Source: Chitinophaga hostae
Lineage (GTDB): Bacteria > Bacteroidota > Bacteroidia > Chitinophagales > Chitinophagaceae
DNA length: 64,000 nt
Assembly (NCBI RefSeq): GCF_018224885.1
Contig: NZ_JAGTXB010000029.1
Span: 1-64,000 of the forward strand
Direction of reading: 5' to 3'
Shown: positions 42,131-51,310 of the stretch, piece after piece
Position numbering within the stretch: position 1 is the stretch's first letter
Layout of the letters: every line of letters begins with the position of its first letter
Position numbers and translations under genes: made by a program
Notes under the pieces: model-generated
Seen by the model: the letters and a program-made list of their open reading frames with translations, nothing else
Database searches by the model: none
Told to the model about the DNA's origin: nothing

Positions 42131-43877
42131 TAAGTATACCGGAAAGGAGCATAAAACATCCAATTACACGGCATTCAGGAATTTGCTGCAACTGATTACG
42201 CATGAAAAGAAAAACCTGGTTGTAGCCCTGCTCGCCATTCTTGTGAACTCAACACTCAACCTGCTGGGACCTTTTTTAATCGGTTACACCATCGATCACT
42301 ATGTACAGCATAAACAATATCACGGCGTACTGGTGTTCTCAGGCATTTTACTGTGTATGTACCTGGTGGCGCTGTTCACCAGCTTCTTCCAAACAAAACT
42401 GATGGGAGGAGTAGGACAGCGTACCCTGTTTACCCTGCGCAATGCCATCTTCAGTAAAATACAACAACTGCCGGTTGCTTTCTTTAATCAAAACAAAGCA
42501 GGAGACCTCATCTCCCGCGTGAATAACGATACCGACAAGCTTAACCAGTTTTTCTCACAATCACTCATGCAGTTTGTTGGTAACATTGTTACCATGATCG
42601 GCGCCGGGGTATTTTTGCTGATCATCAACTACAAAATAGGCATCGCGGCCCTCGCACCCGCCCTGCTGATATTGGTTTTCACCCGTATATTATCACCGTG
42701 GATAAAAAGAAAAAATGCCGCCAACATGAAAACAGTAGGTGGTATGAGCGCAGAAATACAGGAAAGCCTCAGTAATTTCAAAGTGATCGTTGCCTTCAAC
42801 CGCCGCGATTATTTCAGGAAACGTTTTAATGAAGCCAATGAAAAGAACTACACAACAGCCTTAGGCGCAGGGCTTGCCAATAATATATTCCTGCCGTTCT
42901 ATGCCATGTGTGCCAGCATCGCGCAACTGCTCGTACTTACCGGCGGTATCTACCTGATTTCACAGGGAGAATTTAGTATAGGCCTGTTAGTGAGTTACCT
43001 GGCATACGCCACCTATTTCTACAATCCGCTAAGACAACTGGCCACGCTCTGGGCCAACTTCCAGGTGGCAATGGCTGGCTGGGACCGTATTTCAGAAATA
43101 CTGGCACTGGAAACTGACCTGGTTACCGTACCTGCAGCAGCCGGACACCACACTTCGTCTGCCTTACTGGAATTCAAAAACGTACATTTTGGATATCCGG
43201 AAGGCCGGGAAATTTTACATAATATCAACCTCTCCCTGGAAAAAGGAAAAACATACGCCCTCGTAGGCCCCACCGGTGGCGGAAAAACCACCACCGCCTC
43301 CCTGATCGCACGTTTATATGATCCCACCCAGGGAACCGTGCTGTTAAACGGGAAAGACATACGGGGCTATGACGCCGATGAACGTTCCATGATGATCGGT
43401 TTCATTTTGCAGGAACCTTTCCTCTTCACCGGTACCGTAAAAGAAAATATCCTCTACGGCAATCCGATGTATAAAGATTATTCCAATGAACAGCTCACCG
43501 AAGTGATCAGGGAAGCTAATCTTGAAAAATTACTCGCCATCTTTGAAGAAGGACTGGAAACAAAAGTGGCTTCCGGCGGCGATGGGGTAAGCCTGGGGCA
43601 AAAACAGCTGATCGCCTTTATGCGGGCCGTACTCCGTAAACCCGACCTGCTGATCCTCGACGAAGCCACCGCGAATATAGATACCGTAACAGAGCAGTTG
43701 CTGGGAGAAATACTCGGCAAATTACCTGCCTCTACTACCCGCGTTATTATTGCACACCGGCTGAATACCATTGAAAATGCAAATGAGATATTTTTTGTGA
43801 ATTCAGGTGAGGTAGCCCGCGCAGGATCGTTGGAAAATGCCATGGAGAAGCTGCTACATGGGGTAAGGATGAGTTAA
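42114..43877 (+). CDS. ABC exporter half-transporter with canonical Walker B
   Basis: 587-aa partner of the preceding subunit: six helices (about 35-330) and a C-terminal ATPase domain. Walker A GPTGGGKTTT, Walker B LLILDEATANID with catalytic Glu517, and H-loop IIAHRLNTI are canonical, while the signature motif is VSLGQKQ rather than LSGGQ. This is the complement of the first subunit: its odd signature completes the degenerate site and its intact Glu serves the active site. The overlap implies coupled translation. Confidence 0.94.
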   Translation: MNYNLNKYTGKEHKTSNYTAFRNLLQLITHEKKNLVVALLAILVNSTLNLLGPFLIGYTIDHYVQHKQYHGVLVFSGILLCMYLVALFTSFFQTKLMGGVGQRTLFTLRNAIFSKIQQLPVAFFNQNKAGDLISRVNNDTDKLNQFFSQSLMQFVGNIVTMIGAGVFLLIINYKIGIAALAPALLILVFTRILSPWIKRKNAANMKTVGGMSAEIQESLSNFKVIVAFNRRDYFRKRFNEANEKNYTTALGAGLANNIFLPFYAMCASIAQLLVLTGGIYLISQGEFSIGLLVSYLAYATYFYNPLRQLATLWANFQVAMAGWDRISEILALETDLVTVPAAAGHHTSSALLEFKNVHFGYPEGREILHNINLSLEKGKTYALVGPTGGGKTTTASLIARLYDPTQGTVLLNGKDIRGYDADERSMMIGFILQEPFLFTGTVKENILYGNPMYKDYSNEQLTEVIREANLEKLLAIFEEGLETKVASGGDGVSLGQKQLIAFMRAVLRKPDLLILDEATANIDTVTEQLLGEILGKLPASTTRVIIAHRLNTIENANEIFFVNSGEVARAGSLENAMEKLLHGVRMS

Positions 43878-43923
43878 TTACTGCTACCCCGCTAATCCCG
43901 GCTTTTTTTATTATATTCACTCT

Positions 43924-44136
43924 ATGTCAAAATTCAAAGATGTAGTGGTAACACTATCAAAAAAGCACCCTCAAACTGCTGAACCAGCGCAGGCCGGGCA
44001 TACCTTTGTTATCGGCGTATTAGGCAAAAAAACGGCCTTCTACGAAATAGCAACCGAGCAGCTGAACAACCTTCATGATGATGATCTGCAGAAGGCCCTG
44101 TTTAACCTGCTCCACCCGCAAACCCCGCACCATTAG
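43924..44136 (+). CDS. Small protein of unknown function
   Basis: 70 aa, basic N-terminus (MSKFKDVVVTLSKKHPQ), a beta pair (HTFVIGVLGKKTAFYEIATEQ) and a short helix. No family recognised, no signal or membrane segment. It lies 46 bases after the ABC pair and is followed by a strong terminator, which ends this transcription unit. Confidence 0.6.
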   Translation: MSKFKDVVVTLSKKHPQTAEPAQAGHTFVIGVLGKKTAFYEIATEQLNNLHDDDLQKALFNLLHPQTPHH

Positions 44137-44162
44137 TCAATCTATTTTCCACACAAAACACT

Positions 44163-44187
44163 AACCTGCGGAGATCGCAGGTTTTTT
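44163..44187 (+). terminator. Rho-independent terminator
   Basis: Perfect 8-bp stem AACCTGCG/CGCAGGTT with a 5-base loop followed by TTTT; ends the ABC/small-gene unit. Confidence 0.88.
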
Positions 44188-44201
44188 GTTGCCCGAAATA
44201 T

Positions 44202-44232
44202 TTTGTACTATTTGGTAAAGAATATATCTTTG
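44202..44232 (+). promoter_or_regulatory. tetR promoter with internal operator
   Basis: TTTG (44202-44205), 19 bases, TATCTTTG (44225-44232) is a full Bacteroidota promoter. TTGTAC-TATTTG-GTAAAG at 44203-44220 lies inside the spacer and is an imperfect copy of the palindrome at 44872-44889. Confidence 0.75.
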
Positions 44233-44251
44233 GAACTGAAACAATGGAGAT

Positions 44252-44836
44252 ATGTCAGGCAGACCAAAAATATTCGACGACCAGGAAGTTATCAGCAAGG
44301 CAGCTGAAGTATTTTGGCGACAGGGATATGAAGCCACTTCCACAGAAGACCTGCTGGAAGCAATGGGCATTGGTAAAGGCAGCTTTTACCTCGCCTTCAA
44401 AGGCGGTAAAAAAGAGCTGTATGAAAGAGCATTAGGCCAGTTCAGTGATAACGCCATTGCACAGTTTAAAAGAGAAGTAGATAACGCAGCCGATCCCGTG
44501 GAATACATCCGCCAGTTCTTTCTCAGGATTGCGGAAAGTCCCAGGAAAGTACACCAGAAAGGATGCATCTTTGGAAATGCAGTAGCAGAGCTGTCTAACG
44601 CGGAAGCCCTGCTGATGAAAAAAGCCGCCAACCACCTGCAGGAATTGGAAGGCCTTTTCCTCGCGGCACTCCTGCGCGGAAAAAAGTTGGGTACCCTTAA
44701 AAGTAAGACAGAACCTGTGCTGCTGGCCCGTATGCTGCTAAGCAACTGGAACGGACTGGGGATTACGAGAAGAATTTATCCTGATAACGAGTCCCTCGCT
44801 ACCCTCATAAAAACACAGCTCCGTATACTTGATTAA
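44252..44836 (+). CDS. TetR/AcrR-family repressor
   Basis: 194 aa. N-terminal HTH: VISKAAEVFWRQGYEATSTE and LLEAMGIGKGSFYLAFKGGKKELY (about 12-55). The C-terminal part has GCIFGNAVAELSNAEALL, as in TetR_C proteins near YcdC/PsrA-like efflux regulators. It is followed by an MFS exporter gene with a related operator in between, so it probably represses itself and the exporter. Confidence 0.93.
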   Translation: MSGRPKIFDDQEVISKAAEVFWRQGYEATSTEDLLEAMGIGKGSFYLAFKGGKKELYERALGQFSDNAIAQFKREVDNAADPVEYIRQFFLRIAESPRKVHQKGCIFGNAVAELSNAEALLMKKAANHLQELEGLFLAALLRGKKLGTLKSKTEPVLLARMLLSNWNGLGITRRIYPDNESLATLIKTQLRILD

Positions 44837-44871
44837 TACAGCCTACGCCACCATTTTTTTTATTACCTATT

Positions 44872-44889
44872 TTGTACCAAATAGTACAA
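44872..44889 (+). promoter_or_regulatory. TetR operator upstream of MFS gene
   Basis: Perfect palindrome TTGTAC-CAAATA-GTACAA, 15 bases before the ATG at 44905 and overlapping a TTTG at 44871-44874. It shares the core TTGTAC and the central bases with the site at 44203-44220. Confidence 0.75.
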
Positions 44890-44904
44890 TATTAATAACA
44901 TTAC

Positions 44905-46110
44905 ATGGAAAACAATGCACCACTTACCCGCACCACCGCCTTACTTTTTGCTGCCGCCTGCGGCTGCGCAGTAGCCAATGTGTACTACGCGCAGCCCCTG
45001 CTCAATACCATGGGAAGCGATCTTCACATCGCCCCGGGCGCAGTTGGCATCATCGTTACCGTTACACAAACCGGCTATGGCCTGGGTCTCCTGCTATTAT
45101 TGCCGCTGGGCGATCTGCTGAATCGCCGCCGGCTTATTGTTACCCAGCTATTGCTGGCTGTAGCTGCGCTGATACTGGTAGCCGTGGCGCGTGCTCCGCT
45201 GCTGTTTTTTGCAGGCATCGCCGCCGTAGGCCTGCTGGCAGTGGTTACGCAAACACTGGTCGCCTACGCCGCCACCCTCGCCCCAACAGCAGAGCGGGGC
45301 CGCATTATCGGCCTGGTTACCAGCGGCGTGGTGCTGGGTATACTACTCGCCCGCACGGTTTCCGGTACATTGGCCGACCTGGCCGGGTGGCGCGCCGTAT
45401 ACCTGTTCTCCGCAGTCCTGATGCTGCTCACGGCCATCGCCCTGTTCAAAGTGCTCCCTCAAAAAGATCCGGGGAAAACAGTGGCTACCTACCCCCAACT
45501 ACTCCTATCCGTTTTCCGGCTTTTTGCGGAAGAACGCATCCTCCGTGTAAGAGCCATGCTGGCCATGTTCATCTTCGCGGCTTTCAGCGTGCTGTGGACT
45601 TCTCTCGTATTACCACTCAGCGCAGCGCCCTATCATTTCTCTCATACCACCATCGGCATGTTTGGCTTAATAGGCGTAGCCGGCGCCCTCGGAGCTGCCC
45701 GGGCAGGACAACTGGCCGATCGCGGCCGCGGACAATGGACTACCGGCATTGCGCTCACACTACTACTGCTCTCATGGCTGCCCATCAGCTTCACTCCCTG
45801 CTCCATATGGGCGCTGGTCACCGGTATTATCCTCCTCGATCTGGCCATACAGGCAGTACATGTGACCAACCAAAGCATGATCTATAACATCCGGCCCGAA
45901 TCACGCAACCGGCTCGTAGCGGGATATATGCTCTGCTACTCCATTGGCAGCGGTATCGGCAGCATCGCCGCTACCACTACTTATGCACATGCCGGGTGGA
46001 CAGGCGTATGCATACTCGGCGCCGCTATCAGCGCCCTGGGATTAATCAGCTGGGCAGTCACCATGCCCAGGACCGCGGCAAAAGTGATAACTTTATCATC
46101 CAGTAAATAA
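44905..46110 (+). CDS. MFS transporter (YnfM-like)
   Basis: 401-aa twelve-helix transporter. N-terminal FAAACGCAVANVYYAQPLL and motif A region LLPLGDLLNRRRLIVTQ are typical of the YnfM/arabinose-efflux-like drug exporters; a second-half ADRGRGQWTTGI follows. Controlled by the adjacent TetR repressor. It is followed after 2 bases by phzF, so the two may share a transcript. Confidence 0.92.
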   Translation: MENNAPLTRTTALLFAAACGCAVANVYYAQPLLNTMGSDLHIAPGAVGIIVTVTQTGYGLGLLLLLPLGDLLNRRRLIVTQLLLAVAALILVAVARAPLLFFAGIAAVGLLAVVTQTLVAYAATLAPTAERGRIIGLVTSGVVLGILLARTVSGTLADLAGWRAVYLFSAVLMLLTAIALFKVLPQKDPGKTVATYPQLLLSVFRLFAEERILRVRAMLAMFIFAAFSVLWTSLVLPLSAAPYHFSHTTIGMFGLIGVAGALGAARAGQLADRGRGQWTTGIALTLLLLSWLPISFTPCSIWALVTGIILLDLAIQAVHVTNQSMIYNIRPESRNRLVAGYMLCYSIGSGIGSIAATTTYAHAGWTGVCILGAAISALGLISWAVTMPRTAAKVITLSSSK

Positions 46111-46112
46111 TC

Positions 46113-46916
46113 ATGGTTATGCCACATATTCCCATTTACCAGGTAGACGCTTTTACGGATGAAATCTTTCACGGCAACCCCGCGGCAGTATGCCAGCTGG
46201 CAGCCTGGCTCCCAACAGATGTACTGCAACAGATAGCCGCTGAAAATTTCCTCCCGGAAACGGCCTTCTTTATTCCCACCGGGCAATCAGGTCACTATGA
46301 GCTGCGATGGTTTACACCCGAAATTGAAATGGACCTTTGCGGTCATGCTACATTGGCTACTGCTCATGTACTGTTCAATCACCTGGGCTGGGATATGCAC
46401 CAGCTCTGCTTTCATACGCAAAGCGGCCCGCTGATCGTCAGCAAAAACAACCAGCTGCTAACACTCGACTTCCCGTCAAGACCACCCGTTCCCGCTACAC
46501 TGCCACCGGAAATACTAAAGGGAATGGGCGTATATCCCATGGAAGTATTCAAGGCAAGGGATTATATCCTCGTATATCAAAACGAGGACATTGTCCGGAA
46601 CCTACGCCCCGACAGGGCCGTCCTTGATCAGATCAATCTCGACCCCGGTGGCATTATCGCTACCGCCAAAGGAGAGAAAGTGGATTTTGTATCACGGTTT
46701 TTCACACCACAAGCCAGCATATTTGAAGATCCCGTAACCGGCTCTGCACATTGCTCGCTTATTCCCTTCTGGAGCGGCCTGCTCGATAAGAAAGAAATGA
46801 CAGCGCTGCAGGTATCTCCCAGAACAGGGAAATTATATTGTGAAGATGCGGGCGACAGAGTGCTGATCGGAGGCCATTGCAAAACCTATCTCGAAGGAAA
46901 TATTTTTGTATCTTAA
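46113..46916 (+). CDS. PhzF-family isomerase/epimerase-like protein
   Basis: 267-aa cytoplasmic protein of the PhzF superfamily (diaminopimelate-epimerase fold): IYQVDAFTDEIFHGNPAAVC, catalytic Glu in ENFLPETAFF, MDLCGHATLATAHVL, and the second-half EDPVTGSAHCSLIPFWSGLL. Only the phenazine enzyme itself is well characterised; most homologues have no known substrate and there are no phenazine genes here. Start is ATG 46113 or the ATG at 46119. Sits between MFS and the serine hydrolase in a compact array. Confidence 0.92.
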   Translation: MVMPHIPIYQVDAFTDEIFHGNPAAVCQLAAWLPTDVLQQIAAENFLPETAFFIPTGQSGHYELRWFTPEIEMDLCGHATLATAHVLFNHLGWDMHQLCFHTQSGPLIVSKNNQLLTLDFPSRPPVPATLPPEILKGMGVYPMEVFKARDYILVYQNEDIVRNLRPDRAVLDQINLDPGGIIATAKGEKVDFVSRFFTPQASIFEDPVTGSAHCSLIPFWSGLLDKKEMTALQVSPRTGKLYCEDAGDRVLIGGHCKTYLEGNIFVS

Positions 46917-46920
46917 ACCA

Positions 46921-48060
46921 ATGAGATACTCCCGTATACCCTTCCGGCGCTGTGTTATCGCGGCTATGCTAACACTACCCATACGCACATTCACAGCTGC
47001 TGCGCAAACCCTGCCACCGGTAGATAGCGCCGTTCATGCTTTTATGACGCAATACCATGTTCCGGGTATGTCTATCGCAGTCACCCATCACGGTAAACTG
47101 GTATACGCCCGCGGCTACGGTTACGCAGATACGCTGCAGCAAACACCCGTTACTGTCAACAGCTTATTCCGTATCGCCAGCGTTTCTAAACCCATAACGG
47201 CTACGGCTATACTAAAACTGGTGGAAGCCAAAAAATTATCGCTCGATGATACCGTATTTGGTAAAAATGGCGTCCTTGGCACTACCTACGGACAACCACC
47301 TTACCCGGAAAACCTGCGGAAAATTACGATCCGTCAGCTGCTGCAACATACCGCCGGCGGCTGGACCAACAACGGTACCGACCCGATGTTCAGTCATCCG
47401 CAAATGACAGCGTCCGCACTCATTTCATGGACCATCACGCATCAGCCGCTGGAAAATACTCCGGGTGCGGTATACGCCTACTCTAACTTCGGCTACTGCG
47501 TACTGGGCAGGGTCATTGAAAAAGTATCAGGCATGTCGTATGAAGCCTATGTAAAAAAGGCAGTACTGCAACCCTGCAATATCACCAACATGCAGATCGG
47601 CGGTAATACGCTGGCGCAACGCAAAAGCAATGAAGTGATTTATTATGGTCAGCATGGCGAGCAACCCTATATTTATAATATCTCCCGTATGGATGCACAT
47701 GGCGGCTGGATCGCATCTGCGAAGGATCTCGCCAATCTGCTCATTCATGTTGATGGATTTCCCGCCCCGGCAGATATACTTACCAACGTTTCTGTAACAG
47801 CCATGACTACCGGCTCCACCGCCAACCCCGGCTACGCACTGGGCTGGGCCGTAAACCCTTATCATAACTGGTGGCATTCCGGATCACTCCCCGGCACTGC
47901 CAGCGAAATAATACGCTCCCATCACGGCTTTACCTGGGTGATGCTATGTAATACCCGCACCGACAACAGCTTTTTCAATGACCTCGACGGCCTGCTCTGG
48001 AAAGCTGTTAATGATCCAAAAACGCCATGGCCCAATACTGACCTGCTCACCGCACATTAA
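46921..48060 (+). CDS. Secreted serine hydrolase (beta-lactamase/class C family)
   Basis: 379 aa. ATG 46921 (MRYSRIPFRRCVIAAM) is used; a TTG at 46906 overlaps phzF and is less likely. Signal peptide to about TFTAAAQ. Serine hydrolase motifs: SxxK as SVSK (Ser87-Lys90), YxN as YSNFGYCVLG, and a C-terminal HSGSLPGTAS in place of KTG. The family includes esterases, D-aminopeptidases and peptidoglycan enzymes, so true beta-lactamase activity is not implied. Four bases after phzF; convergent with the GH18 gene. Confidence 0.92.
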   Translation: MRYSRIPFRRCVIAAMLTLPIRTFTAAAQTLPPVDSAVHAFMTQYHVPGMSIAVTHHGKLVYARGYGYADTLQQTPVTVNSLFRIASVSKPITATAILKLVEAKKLSLDDTVFGKNGVLGTTYGQPPYPENLRKITIRQLLQHTAGGWTNNGTDPMFSHPQMTASALISWTITHQPLENTPGAVYAYSNFGYCVLGRVIEKVSGMSYEAYVKKAVLQPCNITNMQIGGNTLAQRKSNEVIYYGQHGEQPYIYNISRMDAHGGWIASAKDLANLLIHVDGFPAPADILTNVSVTAMTTGSTANPGYALGWAVNPYHNWWHSGSLPGTASEIIRSHHGFTWVMLCNTRTDNSFFNDLDGLLWKAVNDPKTPWPNTDLLTAH

Positions 48061-48070
48061 ACACGCGGCG

Positions 48071-49981
48071 TTACCGGCCAGCCGCCCAGAAAACAGCATT
48101 CCGGAATAGTTGTGTATAAGCCGGGGTATCCAGCAATGCCGGGCTATGTCCCATAAAGATGTATACATTCCTGGCCTTAACATGTTCGTTGGTCCATACT
48201 ATGGGATGATCACCCATCTTTTTATCCGACGCCGGCGCATAAGAGGATTCATCCACACTCGCCAGCACATGTACCTGTGGCCGCGGGCTTTTATCATAAG
48301 TATACCACTCTTCTTTATTAATAGTAAAGGGAGATGTAATGCCCTCCATAACAGGATGTTTTTTATCTTCTATCGTTACTTTGCCATCGGCAAAATCAGT
48401 TATGTAGTTGGTAAAACGGATGCCTCCCATGAAGCCGGAAAACCAGTTCCACATGGGAAAGCCATCAAACTCTCCCAGCAGGGTGGCATGATGGAAACCA
48501 ACCCAGCCTCCCCACCCCTCCGTGATATAACGCTCAAATGCCTTTGCGGCTACCGGCGTCCAGCCATAGGGTGCATAGTCAAGCTGGATAAAAAGCTGGT
48601 ACTTCTTCAGATAATCATCGTTAATCGCAGCGGTGTTATTGATATAGGTAACATCAAAATTATTGGCGGCTGCCAGCTTATCCAGCCAAACCCTGGCCGC
48701 CTTTGAAAACGCAATGTGATGCCCCCCGTTTTCGTACAATACCAATGCGGCAAAAGCTGACTTACCGCCTGCATGATACGGCCCCGGTTTACCGGCTGCG
48801 GCGGCATTGCCCCACAACACTTTGCCTGCCGCCGTTCCAAAGGTGCTGTTGATCTGATCCAGCAGGTATTCTTTTTCGTCAGAACTATATTCCCAGAACA
48901 TCACCCCCGCCATCCGGTGATTGAGCACATAAGTGCATTTGTTTTGCACCGACCACTCATCGTCGTAGGTGATAAATTCCCGGGTAGCAGGATTAAACAG
49001 GTAAGGCGCTTTAGCACTTTCATCGCGGTAAGCAGTAAAGCCGTTTTTATTAACAAGACTATCTTTCGTAAACGTATAGCCTTTACCGAAAGACTGTGAT
49101 ACAATCGTTCCGCCAAGTCCGGTACCGGTACTGTCGGCCAGTATAAAACGACGACCGTAAAACGCGATGCCCATCACCAGCTTATTCACCGGAACGCCGG
49201 CAGCTACGTATGCTTTCACGGCCTTGTCTGCCGCATGGGCAGCCGGGTTGGAGGCGGCAGTATAAAGATTGGTATGATGCCCTGCAGTTTTACTGGAATA
49301 GAAATCATAGGTCATCAGGTTAATGTAGTCAAGATACTGCTGCGCCTTTCCCATCTCCGTGGTTTCAAGAAAAGATTCAAAACCACCAACAGCAGTAGTC
49401 AGCAGTTTCTTTTGATGCGTTTTCTTCTGCAGCTTGTCCAGCTCCGCACGCAACGCGGCAAACATCAACGTGTAATTTTGCTTGTCTTCCGGACGATATA
49501 CATTCCCTTCTTCTCCCGGCCTGCCGGGATACTCCCAGTCTATATCCACACCATCCAGGTGATACTTCCTGATAATATCCACAGCACTCACTGCAAATGC
49601 TTTGCGGGAAGTATCTGTTAAAACCGCATCCGAAAAATTCTCACTCCAGGCCCAGCCACCAATAGATATCAGGATCTTCAAATCAGGCCGTTGTTTTTTC
49701 AACTCGTTTAAGCGCCGGAGATTAATAGTGTCCGTGCCCTCATTACTTAATACCGCACGGTTCCCCTGTATATTTACAAACGCATAATTGATATGCGTTA
49801 ACTTATTGGCAGCAATTTTTGTTACATCCACCAATCCCCGGAAACCGCCAACATAGCCGATAATCACGGGCTTTTGTTCCAATCCCGGCATCGCATTGGT
49901 CAAAGCAGGAAACAGCAGTATCAGCAGGCAGCCGATCCATTTCTGGTATAAACGGAAATATTTCATCATCGTTTGTTTCAT
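48071..49981 (-). CDS. GH18 chitinase fused to a ThuA-like domain
   Basis: 636-aa exported protein. Signal segment about 12-30 (IGCLLILLFPALTNA). Residues about 37-375 are a GH18 TIM barrel: VIIGYVGGFRG, ILISIGGWAWSENF, catalytic DGVDIDWEYPG with Glu150 as acid, INLMTYDF and AGVMFWEYSSDE. Residues about 405-635 are a ThuA-like domain: ALVLYENGGHHIAFSKAARV, GWGGWVGFHHATLLGEF, HPVMEGITSPFTINKEEWY and PIVWTNEH...VYIFMGH. GH18 enzymes cut chitin or related N-acetylglucosamine glycans by substrate-assisted catalysis. ThuA-like domains are found in sugar-processing enzymes of Bacteroidota, with unclear activity. It is followed upstream in the operon by a NagX-like gene. Confidence 0.93.
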   Translation of the reverse strand: MKQTMMKYFRLYQKWIGCLLILLFPALTNAMPGLEQKPVIIGYVGGFRGLVDVTKIAANKLTHINYAFVNIQGNRAVLSNEGTDTINLRRLNELKKQRPDLKILISIGGWAWSENFSDAVLTDTSRKAFAVSAVDIIRKYHLDGVDIDWEYPGRPGEEGNVYRPEDKQNYTLMFAALRAELDKLQKKTHQKKLLTTAVGGFESFLETTEMGKAQQYLDYINLMTYDFYSSKTAGHHTNLYTAASNPAAHAADKAVKAYVAAGVPVNKLVMGIAFYGRRFILADSTGTGLGGTIVSQSFGKGYTFTKDSLVNKNGFTAYRDESAKAPYLFNPATREFITYDDEWSVQNKCTYVLNHRMAGVMFWEYSSDEKEYLLDQINSTFGTAAGKVLWGNAAAAGKPGPYHAGGKSAFAALVLYENGGHHIAFSKAARVWLDKLAAANNFDVTYINNTAAINDDYLKKYQLFIQLDYAPYGWTPVAAKAFERYITEGWGGWVGFHHATLLGEFDGFPMWNWFSGFMGGIRFTNYITDFADGKVTIEDKKHPVMEGITSPFTINKEEWYTYDKSPRPQVHVLASVDESSYAPASDKKMGDHPIVWTNEHVKARNVYIFMGHSPALLDTPAYTQLFRNAVFWAAGR

Positions 49982-49991
49982 TAAAATATGG

Positions 49992-51161
49992 TCAGATTTT
50001 TAATCTTAATCTCTTTTTCTCCAGCAGCCCTGTTAACATGATCAAAACAAAAGCTACTGCAAATGAACGGAGAATACCGCCAATACCGCTGTTGAACCAT
50101 TGCGGATAATGGAACCCTGTCAGCGAGTACACCGCATACAACAAATACGGCAGCAGGTAGCAGGTGAGCGTGCTGGTACCCGCTGGTTTGATCACCCTGA
50201 ACCAATCGAACCTGCCTTTTACATCTACCAGGAAAATCATTAATTCAAACACCAGCACACCAATTCCTCCGCAAATCAATACCCAGGCCGGTGTAGCAGC
50301 AATCTTGGAAATACCGCCGGTATAAGGTCTTACAAGAAATCCCAGCAGGATAGCACCTATGCCTATCGCTGCAAAAACCAGCCAAACTGCGTTGATGCGT
50401 CCCTGTTGGAGCAACCTGCTGTACAACGCAGAAATAAATGCACCAGCCGTGATCAGCGTAACAGAAGAGGCGTCGCCAATCACCCACAGCGAAAACGGAA
50501 ACCAGCCCCCATGTGTAGCGATATTAATAGCCAGGAACACCAGCAGGGCGCCCAGCAGCCATGCAAACCGGCCGCGGATCAGGAGGTATACCGTAGCGCT
50601 CACCAGGTAGGCCCATCCGATAATTCCCAGGATGCCGCCCCACGACTGCTCCATCCCATGCGGGCGTGCTGCATCGCCTCCCTTATAGAGATAAGCCATC
50701 AGCGCCAGCAACACAATCCCGCTGCCGGTAAGTATATACCGGACCGTTTTCGACAGCGTATCCGGATAATCCAGCCATACCAGGAAAAAGCCGAGCGTAA
50801 TAATAATTTCCCATACCGCATAAGGAAGCAATGCCGCACTGCTGTAGCTTTCCAGGTTCACATGGAAAAAGCCCATCACGATCAGCGCCAATGACCTCAA
50901 TACAATATGTGTTTCAATTTTTAAAAATGACTGCTGCTGTATACGGTATCCGATCGCATGGGGAACAGAAAGCCCGACAATGAACAGAAACGCGGGAAAA
51001 ACGGTATCGGCAAAGCCCAGCCCGTCCTCGTCGGCCCTGACATGCTCTATCCAGGAAGGAATGTTGCTCACGCCACTTACATCATTTACAAAAATCATCA
51101 ATAACATGGTGAGGGCACGGAAGGCATCAATAGATAGTAGTCTGCTTGTTTTGATTGACAT
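49992..51161 (-). CDS. NagX/HGSNAT-like membrane acyltransferase (DUF5009)
   Basis: 389-aa inner-membrane protein with about ten or eleven helices. It opens LSIDAFRALTMLLMIFVNDVSG and GFADTVFPAFLFIVGLSVPHAI, the signature of the heparan-alpha-glucosaminide acetyltransferase/NagX group (DUF1624/DUF5009). Members are linked to N-acetylglucosamine and chitin use. It lies 10 bases before the GH18-ThuA gene on the same strand, giving a two-gene chitin-related operon. Activity (glucosamine acetylation across the membrane, or transport) is inferred. Confidence 0.9.
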   Translation of the reverse strand: MSIKTSRLLSIDAFRALTMLLMIFVNDVSGVSNIPSWIEHVRADEDGLGFADTVFPAFLFIVGLSVPHAIGYRIQQQSFLKIETHIVLRSLALIVMGFFHVNLESYSSAALLPYAVWEIIITLGFFLVWLDYPDTLSKTVRYILTGSGIVLLALMAYLYKGGDAARPHGMEQSWGGILGIIGWAYLVSATVYLLIRGRFAWLLGALLVFLAINIATHGGWFPFSLWVIGDASSVTLITAGAFISALYSRLLQQGRINAVWLVFAAIGIGAILLGFLVRPYTGGISKIAATPAWVLICGGIGVLVFELMIFLVDVKGRFDWFRVIKPAGTSTLTCYLLPYLLYAVYSLTGFHYPQWFNSGIGGILRSFAVAFVLIMLTGLLEKKRLRLKI

Positions 51162-51310
51162 GTAATCCGGGTTATAAACACCTAAGATAATTTCTATTCC
51201 ATCATGGTGTACCTGTTTCTGAAAATTAACGCGCTTAATATTGCATTAATGCCTCCAATTAAGGCTTTGTTAACGCTTTCATTAGGCCTTCGCGCTTTAC
51301 TTGCATGATA

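Noticed and set aside
44829..45887. 352-codon open frame on the plus strand
   Set aside because: It lies out of frame over the MFS gene at 44905, is rich in Arg, Pro and His, and shows no protein family. The MFS frame has twelve clear helices.
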